Notes: generated by a model not told the origin, from the letters alone. Numbered from the stretch's first letter, positions 1-8,121 are shown. The stretch: DNA of 64,000 nt from Pontibacter sp. FD36 (GCF_015686655.1 NZ_JADPMP010000005.1:186001-250000), one strand, 5' to 3'. Numbers and translations are program-made.

Positions 1-888
1 TGTCTCATCGTAGTTGGTCATGGTGATGTACTGCAGGTTGAGCTTGTGCATGTTTTGCTCAGGGAAGTCCTGCTGCGTAAGTGCCTGTGTGATCTCCCGA
101 CCACGGTCGGTGCGGAAGTTAAAGCAGATCACCACATCGCCGTCTTTGATGGTGGCGATTGGCTGCTGTTCGTCGTTTACTTTTACGATAGGCTGAATAA
201 ACTCATCTGTAACGCCTGCATTGTAAGAGTCTAGCACCGACTTGATGAGGTTTTGCGATGCTGTGCCTTTGCCGTGCACCAGCAGGTCGTAAGCCAGTTT
301 CACGCGCTCCCAGCGATTGTCACGGTCCATGGCGTAGTAGCGCCCGATCACCGAAGCAATGGTGCCGGTTGTGTTCTCGAGATGCTGCTCCAGGTCATTA
401 ATGTACTTCACGCCCCCTTTCGGATCTGTGTCGCGGCCATCCATAAAAGCGTGGATGTATACCTTGTCAAGGCCATAGTCGAAGGCGGTTGTGCAGAGCG
501 CCTTGAGATGCTTTATATGGGAGTGCACGCCACCGTCTGATAGCAGACCGATCAGGTGTACGTCCTTCTTGTTTTCCTTGGCAAAGGTATAAGCGCCAGC
601 AAGTGCCGGCATGGCAGCCAGTTTATGCTCTGCGATGGATTTATTGATGCGCACCAGGTCCTGGTACACCACACGGCCAGCGCCCAGGTTCATGTGGCCT
701 ACCTCTGAGTTACCCATCTGCCCCTCCGGAAGCCCTACTGCCTCGCCAGAAGCCTGCAGCGTCGTGTGTTGGTAGGTCTGAATGATATGATCGTAGAAGG
801 GCGTGTGCGCCTTATGAATAGCTGAAACTTCTAGGTTGGTGGCGATTCCCCAACCATCCAGAATCATGAGCATTACCTTTTTATCCAT
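1..888 (-). CDS. gpmI: 2,3-bisphosphoglycerate-independent phosphoglycerate mutase, N-terminal part (runs off the window)
   Basis: Cytosolic glycolytic enzyme that interconverts 3- and 2-phosphoglycerate using two metal ions and a phosphoserine. The visible 296 codons start with ATG at 888. They show the family opening LMILDGWG, with the first metal-binding Asp, followed by GQMGNSEVGHMNLGAGR around residues 55-75, whose Ser is the phosphoserine nucleophile. LLSDGGVHSH, AFMDGRDTDP and CFNFRTDRGRE follow, all hallmarks of the family. The family is about 510 aa, so the C-terminal 40 percent lies left of the window. The start codon lies only 4 nt after a TATATTTG -7 element (893-900, minus strand), so the mRNA may be leaderless. 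Identity is secure; the 3' end is not visible. Confidence 0.96.
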   Translation of the reverse strand, partial: MDKKVMLMILDGWGIATNLEVSAIHKAHTPFYDHIIQTYQHTTLQASGEAVGLPEGQMGNSEVGHMNLGAGRVVYQDLVRINKSIAEHKLAAMPALAGAYTFAKENKKDVHLIGLLSDGGVHSHIKHLKALCTTAFDYGLDKVYIHAFMDGRDTDPKGGVKYINDLEQHLENTTGTIASVIGRYYAMDRDNRWERVKLAYDLLVHGKGTASQNLIKSVLDSYNAGVTDEFIQPIVKVNDEQQPIATIKDGDVVICFNFRTDRGREITQALTQQDFPEQNMHKLNLQYITMTNYDET

Positions 889-1205
889 AGTGCAAATATA
901 AGATAATCTGTGGTGCCTTATGGCTTATATGGCTGATTTATGCATTGGTAATGGGACGCCTCGCCATAAATGCTTAAATTGTAGCTGATGCCGGGAGTCA
1001 TGTCCTGCTTAGGACTGTAGAGAACAGCGTGGCAGCTGTCGACCTGGTGAATAAAAGCTACACCGGATATGCGTCTGTAACGGCAGATATATTAATCCCG
1101 TTACATCGGTAAATATTGATTATTCCTAATAAATTTGGGACCTTGCTTACGACTTTTGTTGGCATAGTTTTAGCTGATACGAGGACGAGATTACTTACAC
1201 ACCTT
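889..1205. other. Intergenic spacer between divergent gpmI and the DUF4783 gene
   Basis: 317 bp with no supportable gene. It must hold the outward promoters of both neighbours. Only the gpmI -7 box is recognisable. The DUF4783 reading frame extends upstream to 1116, but without a signal peptide or start context, so it is treated as untranslated. Confidence 0.5.
893..900 (-). promoter_or_regulatory. -7 element (TATATTTG) for gpmI
   Basis: On the minus strand the octamer TATATTTG fits the Bacteroidota sigma-A -7 consensus TAnnTTTG. It is followed by CACT and then the gpmI ATG. No TTG -33 element sits at the usual spacing, so the call rests on the -7 box alone. Confidence 0.4.
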
Positions 1206-1628
1206 ATGAAAAACTTTAAAAACATTGCTGTAGTACTTTTCTTAGCTTTTGTCACTTCCTTATTTGCATCTGGCCAGGCCCTTGCCCAGAAAGATGTATT
1301 TGACGGGGTGGAGGCTGCCATGCGTGCAGGATCGGCTAAAGATTTGGCCCGGCACTTCGACAGCAAGGTAAGCTTGTCGTTTGCAGACGAGAAGGCCACT
1401 GACTACAGCAAGACGCAGGCAGAGTTTGTAATGAAGAACTTCTTCAGCAAAAACCCGCCTACAGGCTTTGCTTACAACTTTCCGACTCCGAGTGAGTCTG
1501 TTCGGAAAGACAAGCGTTATGTGATCGGCACCTATACGCATCGCAACGGTTCTTATACCGTTTTGATCCGTGTGAAGGACGCAGGAGGCAAATTCCTGAT
1601 CCATTCTGTCGATTTCATAAAAGATTAA
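1206..1628 (+). CDS. DUF4783 family exported protein
   Basis: A 140-aa protein starting at ATG 1206. That start gives a clean signal peptide (Lys-rich start, hydrophobic core, ASGQALAQ cleavage region), whereas the upstream in-frame extension to 1116 does not. The mature part is a compact alpha/beta domain that begins with a KDVFDGVEAAMRAG helix and ends with a FLIHSVDFIKD strand. This matches the DUF4783 family, an NTF2-like fold of unknown function that in Bacteroidota is usually encoded directly upstream of nadC, as here. Probably periplasmic. A terminator hairpin (1653-1684) separates it from nadC. No catalytic residues can be named. Confidence 0.85.
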   Translation: MKNFKNIAVVLFLAFVTSLFASGQALAQKDVFDGVEAAMRAGSAKDLARHFDSKVSLSFADEKATDYSKTQAEFVMKNFFSKNPPTGFAYNFPTPSESVRKDKRYVIGTYTHRNGSYTVLIRVKDAGGKFLIHSVDFIKD

Positions 1629-1652
1629 GCAGATAATAGTGAGATTTTTAGC

Positions 1653-1684
1653 AAGGCTCGGGATATATACCGGGCCTTTTTTTA
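1653..1684 (+). terminator. Rho-independent terminator after the DUF4783 gene
   Basis: Stem AAGGCTCGG (1653-1661) / CCGGGCCTT (1670-1678), with one G-U pair and an 8-nt loop, followed by a run of seven T. The T-run merges into TATTTTTG (1683-1690), a possible nadC -7 box. Confidence 0.75.
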
Positions 1685-1690
1685 TTTTTG
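1683..1690 (+). promoter_or_regulatory. Possible -7 element (TATTTTTG) abutting the nadC start
   Basis: TATTTTTG matches TAnnTTTG and lies 4 nt before the GTG of nadC. It coincides with the U-tract of the upstream terminator and has no TTG -33 partner, so it may be fortuitous. Confidence 0.3.
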
Positions 1691-1694
1691 CACC

Positions 1695-2552
1695 GTGAAA
1701 GCATCATACCTGACAGAACAAAGCATAGCCGAGTTTATATCCAGGGCCCTGGCCGAGGATATAGGCGATGGCGACCACTCGTCGCTGGCCTCTATTCCGA
1801 ACGATGCCCAAAACCAGGCAAGACTGCTGGTGAAGGGTGACGGCATACTGGCTGGCGTGGAGCTGGCTGGTTACATCTTTAAGCAAGTAGACTCGGAGCT
1901 GCAGGTAGAAGTACTGCTGCAGGACGGTGCCGAAGTGAAGTTTGGCGATGTGGCCCTGACCGTAAAAGGCAAGGCACAGTCCATCCTCACAGCCGAGCGA
2001 CTGGTGCTGAATTGCATGCAGCGCATGAGCGGCATTGCTACCTATACCCATTACCTGAATTCGCTGATTGTCGGCACGAAGGCTAAGCTGCTGGATACCC
2101 GCAAAACCACACCGAACTTCCGCATTATGGAGAAGTGGGCGGTACTGATCGGCGGCGGCGTGAATCACCGCTTCGGCCTGTTCGATATGATCATCCTGAA
2201 AGACAACCACGTGGATTATGCCGGAGGTATACGCGAAGCCATCGAAGCGACGCAGCGCTATCTCAAAGAAAAAGGCAAGGACCTGCGCATTGAGGTGGAG
2301 ACCCGCAACCTGAAGGAGGTGAAAGAGGCGCTTGAGACCGGCGGTATTCATCGGATCATGCTTGATAACATGACACCGGAGATGATGAAGGAGGCAGTAG
2401 CCCTGATCGGTGGCCGTTTCGAAACAGAAGCATCAGGCGGCATCACAGAGGCGACTATTGGTGAAGTAGCCAAGTGCGGTGTTGACTTTATATCGGTAGG
2501 AGCTTTGACGCACTCTATCAAGAGCATGGACCTCAGCCTGAAGGCTTATTAA
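1695..2552 (+). CDS. nadC: Nicotinate-nucleotide pyrophosphorylase (carboxylating)
   Basis: Quinolinate phosphoribosyltransferase: converts quinolinate and PRPP to nicotinate mononucleotide, CO2 and PPi in de novo NAD synthesis (cytosol). The 285 aa match the usual family length. The N-terminal domain holds ALAEDIGDGDHSS; the barrel holds LDTRKTTPNFR, GGGVNHRFGLFDMIILKDNH, the EVETRNL strand, LDNMTP and EASGGI, the substrate- and phosphate-binding signature segments. The start is GTG at 1695: the protein begins MKASYLTEQ as in homologs, and there is no upstream ATG. There is no Shine-Dalgarno; the start sits right after a terminator T-run, so it is either leaderless or weakly initiated. nadA and nadB are not in the window. 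Confidence 0.97.
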   Translation: MKASYLTEQSIAEFISRALAEDIGDGDHSSLASIPNDAQNQARLLVKGDGILAGVELAGYIFKQVDSELQVEVLLQDGAEVKFGDVALTVKGKAQSILTAERLVLNCMQRMSGIATYTHYLNSLIVGTKAKLLDTRKTTPNFRIMEKWAVLIGGGVNHRFGLFDMIILKDNHVDYAGGIREAIEATQRYLKEKGKDLRIEVETRNLKEVKEALETGGIHRIMLDNMTPEMMKEAVALIGGRFETEASGGITEATIGEVAKCGVDFISVGALTHSIKSMDLSLKAY

Positions 2553-2603
2553 TTGAACTTATACCTGCTTCATGAGGAGCGGGCGCTTATTTTTTATTTT
2601 TTT

Positions 2604-3185
2604 ATGCAACAAAATCAACGTTACCGGATGCAGTCAAGTGCTGCTCCGAATGCCATTCGCACCAAGAAGTACCAACTGGAGAAAAATACTTTTACAGGTA
2701 TAGCCCTTGCGAAGGTATGGCGCAAAGATTGGTGGATGGCGCTTATACCGCTGGTGCTTTTCCTGCTGCCGGCTGTGTTTAGCTTTTCCTGGTGGTGGGT
2801 AGCGGGTGCTATTCTGGTTACCCTTATTTTTGTGCTGCTCCGTTCCGCTCAGGTGATGGGTGTAACGCAAATGGAGCAGGGCAATCCGCTGTTTGAGAAA
2901 TTGAGCTATGAGATCGATTCCCGCCAGATCATCCTGAAGCGTAACGAGCGCGAGGGTATGACCCTGACCTGGGATATGATTGGCTCGGTGGAGCGCAAAG
3001 GCGAGTCGTATGTAATGTGGCTCAAGCCACCAACCGAGGCCCAGCTGCCAGGCGGCTGGAAAGGCTGGCTGGCTAAGATATTCCAGGCACCGGTGTTTGT
3101 GATGCTGCCTTTTCGCATCTTCAACAACCCGAACGATATCAAGTTGCTGGAGTCGATGCTGCGTCGTAAGGAGTTGATCGCTTAG
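2604..3185 (+). CDS. YcxB-like membrane protein
   Basis: A protein of about 193 aa with two adjacent hydrophobic helices near residues 45-90 (WWMALIPLVLFLLPAVFSF, then WWVAGAILVTLIFVLL). A C-terminal cytosolic domain follows, with a YEIDSRQIILKRNEREGMTL strand pair and TWDMIGSVERKGESYVMWL. This arrangement resembles the YcxB-like (PF14317) family, whose function is unknown. The frame is open from the nadC stop. ATG 2604 and ATG 2628 are both plausible; 2604 is chosen as the first ATG, and neither has a clear Shine-Dalgarno. It may be cotranscribed with nadC (about 50 bp gap). Confidence 0.7.
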   Translation: MQQNQRYRMQSSAAPNAIRTKKYQLEKNTFTGIALAKVWRKDWWMALIPLVLFLLPAVFSFSWWWVAGAILVTLIFVLLRSAQVMGVTQMEQGNPLFEKLSYEIDSRQIILKRNEREGMTLTWDMIGSVERKGESYVMWLKPPTEAQLPGGWKGWLAKIFQAPVFVMLPFRIFNNPNDIKLLESMLRRKELIA

Positions 3186-3223
3186 TTACTACAGAACCTA
3201 CGCCTGTATACCTACCGTAAGAA

Positions 3224-3231
3224 TAGATTTG
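3224..3231 (+). promoter_or_regulatory. Possible -7 element (TAGATTTG) for the small lipoprotein gene
   Basis: TAGATTTG matches TAnnTTTG 55 nt before the ATG at 3287. No convincing TTG -33 box is seen. Confidence 0.3.
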
Positions 3232-3286
3232 CTACTGCATTGTGTAGTAGTGCTTTATAATAAAGACTTATAACCTAAAAATAGAG

Positions 3287-3586
3287 ATGAATAAGAACGT
3301 ACTTGCAGTATTTTCAGCAGTTTGTGGCCTGGCGATGATTTCATGCGACACGCCAAAAGATAACAGACCAAGCGGTAAGGCCTCTGTAGACTATGTACAG
3401 CCTGGCACTCGCAGCACCAATAATGTGTCTGACATGGGCGGTGAGGATCATACTGTGCATACTGATACACACGGAGGTGAAAACATTATGCCTGACAGAG
3501 ATTTGGGTGGAAACACCATCCAGCCAGGCGACAGCATCCGTGAAACAGAAGAAGTGAACTCTCCTGCCGGAGCTACGAAGCGATAG
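3287..3586 (+). CDS. Small hydrophilic lipoprotein of unknown function
   Basis: 99 aa. The N-terminus is a lipoprotein signal (MNKNVLAVFSAVCGLAMISC) with lipobox MISC, so the mature protein starts at Cys20 and is lipid-anchored in an outer or inner membrane. The rest is low-complexity and polar, rich in Gly, Asp, Thr and Asn (TRSTNNVSDMGGEDHTVH and similar), and probably disordered. I recognise no domain. It has its own promoter-like upstream region and a strong terminator right behind it, so it is likely monocistronic. Confidence 0.7.
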   Translation: MNKNVLAVFSAVCGLAMISCDTPKDNRPSGKASVDYVQPGTRSTNNVSDMGGEDHTVHTDTHGGENIMPDRDLGGNTIQPGDSIRETEEVNSPAGATKR

Positions 3587-3606
3587 TTCTGCGCAAAAAA
3601 GCTAAG

Positions 3607-3648
3607 ACCTGCCGTCACTGATAATCAACAGCGACGGCAGGTTTTTTT
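3607..3648 (+). terminator. Rho-independent terminator after the small lipoprotein
   Basis: Perfect 10-bp stem ACCTGCCGTC (3607-3616) / GACGGCAGGT (3633-3642), a 16-nt loop and then a run of seven T. Confidence 0.9.
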
Positions 3649-3725
3649 ATGACTTTTGCTTTACAGGTAAATTGGCTATACCTGGCCTGCTTGGTTCCGT
3701 ATACCCATGTTCCAAAAATAAAAGG

Positions 3726-3733
3726 TATATTTG
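3726..3733 (+). promoter_or_regulatory. -7 element (TATATTTG) for the methyltransferase gene
   Basis: TATATTTGCACC fits TAnnTTTG, with the GCACC extension also seen at 1683, 12535 and 36813. It lies 27 nt before the ATG at 3761. No TTG at -33. Confidence 0.45.
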
Positions 3734-3760
3734 CACCCTTATTGCATTTTCATTGCTCCT

Positions 3761-4495
3761 ATGGCCCAACAGGAAGAGTGGTTCAGCACTTGGTTTGACT
3801 CCCCTTACTATCACATCCTCTACAGCAACCGCGACGACCGCGATGCCCGGCTGTTCATGGATAACCTGCTGGCCTACCTGCATCCCAAGCCACAGCACAA
3901 AATACTGGACCTTGCCTGCGGCAAAGGCCGTCATTCACTTTATCTTAACCAGCTCGGCTATGATGTGACAGGTATAGACCTGTCTGAAAAAAGCATTGCC
4001 TATGCCCGGCAGTACGAAAACGAGCACCTGCACTTCGACGTGCACGACATGCGAGAGGTATACAAGCCCGAAAGCTTCGATTTTGTGCTGAACCTGTTCA
4101 CCAGCTTTGGCTATTTCGAGAGTAAGACAGAAAACGTGGTGGCCTTGAAGGCTGCGGCAGCTAACCTGAAGCACGGTGGTAAGCTGGTGATCGACTTCAT
4201 GAACACCGACCGCACCATTGAGCGTTTAGTTGCGCATGAGCAAAAGGAGGTGCAGGGTATTCTGTTTGATATCAGTCGCAAAGTGGAGCACGACTTCATT
4301 GTGAAGACCATCCGGTTTGAGGATAAAGGACGGAATTACTGCTTTGAAGAGCGTGTGCGCGCATTGCGGCAAGAGAACTTCATGGAGTACTTCAGCATTG
4401 CCAAGTTGCGTTTGGGGGAGGTATTTGGTGACTACAAGCTGCATCCATTTGATCCGGAAAAAAGCGAGCGAATCATTTTCGTGCTAAAAAAATAA
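3761..4495 (+). CDS. Class I SAM-dependent methyltransferase
   Basis: 244 aa. Motif I LDLACGKGRHS (about residues 49-59) starts the Rossmann SAM-binding fold. GIDLSEKSIAYAR gives the acidic residue that binds the ribose, and SFDFVLNLFTSFGYF is motif IV. The length and the C-terminal beta-rich half (KVEHDFIVKTIRFEDKG, FMEYFSIAKLRLGEVFGDY) resemble the Methyltransf_25 type annotated only as class I SAM-dependent methyltransferase; the substrate cannot be told from sequence. ATG 3761 is chosen because the upstream TTG extension would start inside the promoter. The ZIP transporter gene follows after 6 bp and is probably cotranscribed. Confidence 0.85.
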   Translation: MAQQEEWFSTWFDSPYYHILYSNRDDRDARLFMDNLLAYLHPKPQHKILDLACGKGRHSLYLNQLGYDVTGIDLSEKSIAYARQYENEHLHFDVHDMREVYKPESFDFVLNLFTSFGYFESKTENVVALKAAAANLKHGGKLVIDFMNTDRTIERLVAHEQKEVQGILFDISRKVEHDFIVKTIRFEDKGRNYCFEERVRALRQENFMEYFSIAKLRLGEVFGDYKLHPFDPEKSERIIFVLKK

Positions 4496-4501
4496 CGCGG
4501 T

Positions 4502-5257
4502 ATGATCATAGCTATACTTGTGCTCTTCTTCACGGTGGTGCTCTCGAGCTTCCTCGTCAAGGTGTTTCCGCCAGATAACAGTCGCTGGCTAAAGATGGCG
4601 CTGGCTTTTAGCGGCGCATACCTGTTCACGATCACAATCGTTCACCTGCTGCCTGATGTGCTGCTGGGCAATCCTAATCCCCATCGCGTAGGGTATTGGG
4701 TGCTGGCCGGCTTCTTTCTGCAATTGGTGCTAGAGCTGTTTTCGCACGGCGTGGAGCATGGGCACATGCATACCAATCATCACAGCCATGGGCATGTAGG
4801 TTCAATGCCCTTTCTGCTGCTAGGCTCACTATTCATACATTCTTTTCTGGAAGGAAGTATACTGGTGGAGGGGGGCGAACGCCACGTGGGGCACCATCAC
4901 ACGGGCGAGAACTTTTACGCCGTACTGCTAGGTATAGCCATACACCACGTGCCGGCTGCCTTTGCGCTGATGTCGGTGCTGATGTCGCGTATAGGCTCTT
5001 TCCGTAAGGCCTTTTTGTGGCTTCTTATCTTTGCCATAGGCTCTCCGCTAGGTATACTGGTAAGCAACTACATTATAAAGGACAACATAGGTGGTGAGGC
5101 AGTCTTCACTGCGCTTACAGGTTTGGTGGCTGGCAACTTCCTGCATATTTCCACTACTATTCTCTTCGAGACAAGCCCTGATCACCGTTTCAACCGGAAC
5201 AAGCTGCTGGCAACCCTTTTCGGGCTAGGGCTGGCGCTACTCACCGACTTGTTATAG
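4502..5257 (+). CDS. ZIP family divalent metal transporter
   Basis: 251-aa inner-membrane protein with about eight hydrophobic helices. Between helices 3 and 4 lies a His-rich loop (HGVEHGHMHTNHHSHGHVG, about residues 82-100) of the kind ZIP transporters use to bind Zn. Helix 4 carries HSFLEGSIL, and helix 5 carries AIHHVPAAFAL, the ZIP binuclear-centre motifs (H-x3-E and HHxPxxxA). A second His cluster, GHHHTGEN, lies at the helix 4-5 loop. Predicted role: uptake of Zn or Fe into the cytosol. It starts 6 bp after the methyltransferase stop. Confidence 0.93.
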   Translation: MIIAILVLFFTVVLSSFLVKVFPPDNSRWLKMALAFSGAYLFTITIVHLLPDVLLGNPNPHRVGYWVLAGFFLQLVLELFSHGVEHGHMHTNHHSHGHVGSMPFLLLGSLFIHSFLEGSILVEGGERHVGHHHTGENFYAVLLGIAIHHVPAAFALMSVLMSRIGSFRKAFLWLLIFAIGSPLGILVSNYIIKDNIGGEAVFTALTGLVAGNFLHISTTILFETSPDHRFNRNKLLATLFGLGLALLTDLL

Positions 5258-5340
5258 CACAGGTATAGGCAAGGAAGTTTAAGCCTCTTATCTGATCGTT
5301 ACTGATGTGGCGACCAAGGTATAGCAGGTAGGCAAAGGTG

Positions 5341-5373
5341 CAAAAACAAAAAAGGCTGATCTAAGTCAGCCTT
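5341..5373 (-). terminator. Terminator of the 5403-5759 gene
   Basis: Read on the minus strand: stem AAGGCTGA / TCAGCCTT (5366-5373 with 5352-5359) with a 6-nt loop, followed by a T-rich tail TTTTTTGTTTTTG. Confidence 0.85.
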
Positions 5374-5402
5374 ACGTCTTTTAGAAAGCGAGTAAAGGGC
5401 AG

Positions 5403-5759
5403 TTACATAATAGTGGAAAGCAGTGTAGCAGCAAGTGCCTTCAAAGCCAGTATGACCGTGCTCGACTTCACCGTTACATCGGATGAGTCGTCCTCATCTG
5501 AGCCAGAAAGATCTTTGAAAAAAGAAAAAGGGCTATCGAGTGCATCAGCATCCAGAACCGATTTCTGCTTTTTAGGAGTGGCGGGCTCTGTGGCGTTAGT
5601 AGCAGCCGGGCTGGTGGCGTTAGGCGCAACAACAGTGGTGGCTTCAGTAGTGAAATTGCCATTGTTCAGGTGAGCGGCATTAGGCGTAGCAGTTACACCC
5701 AGCAACAATAATGTTGCTAAACCAGTTGTCACTGAAAGGGATTTCCACTTTTTAAGCAT
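5403..5759 (-). CDS. Small exported low-complexity protein
   Basis: 118 aa from ATG 5759 (an in-frame TTG at 5765 is less likely). It has an N-terminal signal or anchor helix (VTTGLATLLLLGVTATPNAA), a Thr/Ala/Pro-rich linker with KKQKS, an acidic patch (GSDEDDSS) and a C-terminal hydrophobic segment (TVILALKALAATLLSTIM). No family recognised. Likely envelope-located, monocistronic, with its own terminator. Confidence 0.6.
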   Translation of the reverse strand: MLKKWKSLSVTTGLATLLLLGVTATPNAAHLNNGNFTTEATTVVAPNATSPAATNATEPATPKKQKSVLDADALDSPFSFFKDLSGSDEDDSSDVTVKSSTVILALKALAATLLSTIM

Positions 5760-5877
5760 GCTCAAAATTATAATTTAAAATACAGTATTCCAAATGTTTA
5801 GTTGGAATATTTATAGGTTTTTAGCAAGATCAGGGTAAGGGTGATCTCAAAGGTGGTAGATGTAAGCAAGTCATGTG

Positions 5878-6279
5878 TTAGCGTACAGGGGCAGGCTTCA
5901 CAACCTTCACTTCTACAGGCACGATACCTGCGCTGATGTAGTCAAGCCGTTTGGCTGCGGCCTCACTCAGATCAATCACGCGCCCTTTTACAAAAGGCCC
6001 CCGGTCTGTTATACTTACCTTTACTGTTTTGTTCGTCTGCAGATTGGTGACTTTCACTTTAGTGCCAAATGGAAGAGTGCGGTGTGCAGCTGTCAGCTTT
6101 CTGCGGTTATAGGCTTCACCATTGGCCATCTTGCGTCCGTGCAACTTATTGCTGTAGTAAGAGGCTTTTCCTGCTTCGGTATAGCCACGCTGTCCTGGCG
6201 CGGGCTTAGAGGTGGTGCAGGCACTGGTTGTCAATAAAGCTGCTATCAGTAAGGTGCCAGAGATGTGTTTTAATCGCAT
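5878..6279 (-). CDS. rlpA: RlpA-like lipoprotein (septal ring lytic transglycosylase family)
   Basis: 133 aa from ATG 6279. A lipoprotein signal with a Cys in LTTSACTTSKP anchors a single double-psi beta-barrel domain: GKASYYSNKLHGRKMANGEAYN, LPFGTKVKVTNLQTNK, VSITDRGPFVKGRVIDLSEAAAKRL. ITDRGPF and RVIDLS are the RlpA signature. RlpA proteins cleave or bind stem-peptide-free peptidoglycan during cell separation. No SPOR domain is present, so this is the short form common in Bacteroidota. The lytic activity itself is inferred from the family. Confidence 0.9.
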   Translation of the reverse strand: MRLKHISGTLLIAALLTTSACTTSKPAPGQRGYTEAGKASYYSNKLHGRKMANGEAYNRRKLTAAHRTLPFGTKVKVTNLQTNKTVKVSITDRGPFVKGRVIDLSEAAAKRLDYISAGIVPVEVKVVKPAPVR

Positions 6280-6318
6280 AAGTACTCGCAATAGGTATTG
6301 TTAATGCCTAATATAGCC

Positions 6319-7017
6319 CTAAACGATGGGTTTGCCAAAGAATTGTCGTATCTGGTGCTGCAGCTGGTTTAGGTCAACCCTCTCTAGTGGGTGATGCGTG
6401 TTAGGAAACACCTGCAGGCTGGCGTTTGGCAGCTGCTGGTACGCCCAGGCCGTTTCCTGCAGACTGACCATATGGTCGCGGTCGCCAACACTGACCCGGA
6501 CAGGCAGCTGTATGCGCGAGAGGGCTTCCTCGGTGAGCAGTGGATCGTTGCCTAAGTGCAACATCATATCCGCTGTGTAGCGCATAACCTCCTGCCAGTC
6601 AGTGGGCTGGTGACGCTCGGCGAGTGTAGCGGCGAAAGCTGGGACCTTCTCCTGTACCTTATCAGGTTGCAGCATTTTCACTTCTTTGGCCGCCGTATCC
6701 GGGCTCCATGCAAATTTGGTGGCTAACGTGAAGATGCTCCCTACTCTATCAGGGTGCTGAAGCGCCAGGTATAGCGCTACATAGCCTCCCATGCTATACC
6801 CAAATATATCTACACGCTGTAGCTGATGCTGGTCAAGGTAACGGAGCACATCCTCTGCAAACTGCTCAATCCGAAATGGTTTATCAGGCAGCCCATTACC
6901 TCCATGACCCTGAAAATTCAGTGTATGCACTGTAAAGTCTGTCTTTAGCAGTTGCTGTAAGGGCTGCAGGGTGCTGGCAGCCCCCAGGGCGCCATGTAGC
7001 AGGAGCAGATGAGACAT
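6319..7017 (-). CDS. Alpha/beta-fold hydrolase
   Basis: 232 aa. Oxyanion segment LLLHGALGA (residues 4-12), nucleophile elbow GYSMGG with Ser75, acid region VSVGDRDHMV and catalytic His in FPNTHHPLERV. This is the complete Ser-Asp-His triad arrangement of small alpha/beta hydrolases (MhpC/BioH type). The substrate is unknown. No signal peptide, so cytosolic. It starts 8 bp after the stop of the upstream gene (7026-7775), which implies one transcript. Confidence 0.88.
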   Translation of the reverse strand: MSHLLLLHGALGAASTLQPLQQLLKTDFTVHTLNFQGHGGNGLPDKPFRIEQFAEDVLRYLDQHQLQRVDIFGYSMGGYVALYLALQHPDRVGSIFTLATKFAWSPDTAAKEVKMLQPDKVQEKVPAFAATLAERHQPTDWQEVMRYTADMMLHLGNDPLLTEEALSRIQLPVRVSVGDRDHMVSLQETAWAYQQLPNASLQVFPNTHHPLERVDLNQLQHQIRQFFGKPIV

Positions 7018-7025
7018 GTGCTGTG

Positions 7026-7775
7026 TTACTGTTTTACCTGGTAGTTGTACACATCAACGGCTTGTGTCAGCTTGTCTTTTCGGAAGAGCTGAATAACCAG
7101 TGGCACAGCTATGAGGCCAGCTCCGGCATACACCGCCGGCGACACACTAACAGAATTCGGATTGGTAGAGCTTTGAGAAGAAGAAAGCAAGCCATAGGTG
7201 AGCAGACCCGCGCCTGCTATACCCATCACAGTCGAGATCGTCTTTTCACGCTTATGACGCTGAATCAGCAGCATACTGGAAGAGTTGTCGGCAAGCGCCT
7301 GCTCCAAATTTTGCTGGTTAAAAGTCATCAGCGGTCCATTGTCCTTGGAGAAGAAGTAAATGCGGCGACGACTAGTGCGAGGCATACCGTACCCATATGG
7401 GTGATACCCCATGGCTGCGTAATCAATTGTAGTCGTGAAGAACTTAGAGATACGTGGTCCTTCCATTATTCGCTTGGCAAAGGCATCAAAACGGTTGCCG
7501 GCAGCTACTCTGGCAAAGTATCCATCATTGTTCTGGTATACATCTACCAGCTCCGGAGCATACTTCAACGTGTCGTCAACCAGGAAGAAATCCTGCTTGA
7601 AGAGAGGTGACTTGTACTGGACCCTGTTGCCATACACCACCTGGCCGTTGCGGAGCTGCAGAAAGTGACGCCCTTTCTGGCGTTGTGGCTGGTAGTTTTC
7701 CTGAGAGTACTCCTGCGCTTGCAAACCAAAGCTAAACAGCAGGCAGACAAAAAGTGCAAATATTGTCTTGTTCAT
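7026..7775 (-). CDS. Exported protein of unknown function with a C-terminal double-membrane segment
   Basis: 249 aa. A signal peptide ends at SFGLQAQ. A beta-rich region follows (residues 30-90, HFLQLRNGQVVYGNRVQYK), with an aromatic and Gly/Tyr-rich segment (YHPYGYGMPR) and polar RHKREKTIS before two hydrophobic stretches (TVMGIAGAGLLTYGLLSSS and AVYAGAGLIAVPLVIQLF). No family recognised. Likely an envelope protein, cotranscribed with the hydrolase behind it. Confidence 0.65.
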   Translation of the reverse strand: MNKTIFALFVCLLFSFGLQAQEYSQENYQPQRQKGRHFLQLRNGQVVYGNRVQYKSPLFKQDFFLVDDTLKYAPELVDVYQNNDGYFARVAAGNRFDAFAKRIMEGPRISKFFTTTIDYAAMGYHPYGYGMPRTSRRRIYFFSKDNGPLMTFNQQNLEQALADNSSSMLLIQRHKREKTISTVMGIAGAGLLTYGLLSSSQSSTNPNSVSVSPAVYAGAGLIAVPLVIQLFRKDKLTQAVDVYNYQVKQ

Positions 7776-7815
7776 GTGTGGGTGATTTCAGCTAAAACTT
7801 AAAATAGGCTTAGAC

Positions 7816-8121
7816 TTAGAAGATAAGCGCGAGCATGACGAGCATACCTGCCAGCGCCAGGTATACCCAGCTCATCAGCTGGCCCCTGTGCTTGCTGGGC
7901 ACAACATTGCTCACGAATACAACGGCTATCAGTACGCATAATATATATAAGAGTATAAAAGTAACCGCTTTTACCCAATTCGGCACGATGGTGTTCTCTG
8001 CCTGATACTGGTTATCCATCCCCATACCCGACACTAGATTGCTCAGCAAATAAAAGACCAATACTTCGAAAACTATAAAGAAAAACAAACCATAAAGCCT
8101 GTTGCTTTTTTGCTCAGCCAT
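7816..8121 (-). CDS. Small integral membrane protein
   Basis: 101 aa with three strongly hydrophobic helices: LFFFIVFEVLVFYLLSNLV (about 12-30), AVTFILLYILCVLIAVVFV (about 51-69) and WVYLALAGMLVMLALIF (about 85-101). No soluble domain or known motif. 40 bp upstream of the 7026-7775 gene and in the same direction, so possibly the first gene of that transcript. Confidence 0.65.
   Translation of the reverse strand: MAEQKSNRLYGLFFFIVFEVLVFYLLSNLVSGMGMDNQYQAENTIVPNWVKAVTFILLYILCVLIAVVFVSNVVPSKHRGQLMSWVYLALAGMLVMLALIF

Noticed and set aside
3731-3760. Upstream TTG-started extension of the 3761 methyltransferase
   Set aside because: Would begin inside the TATATTTG -7 element; ATG 3761 gives the family-like start.
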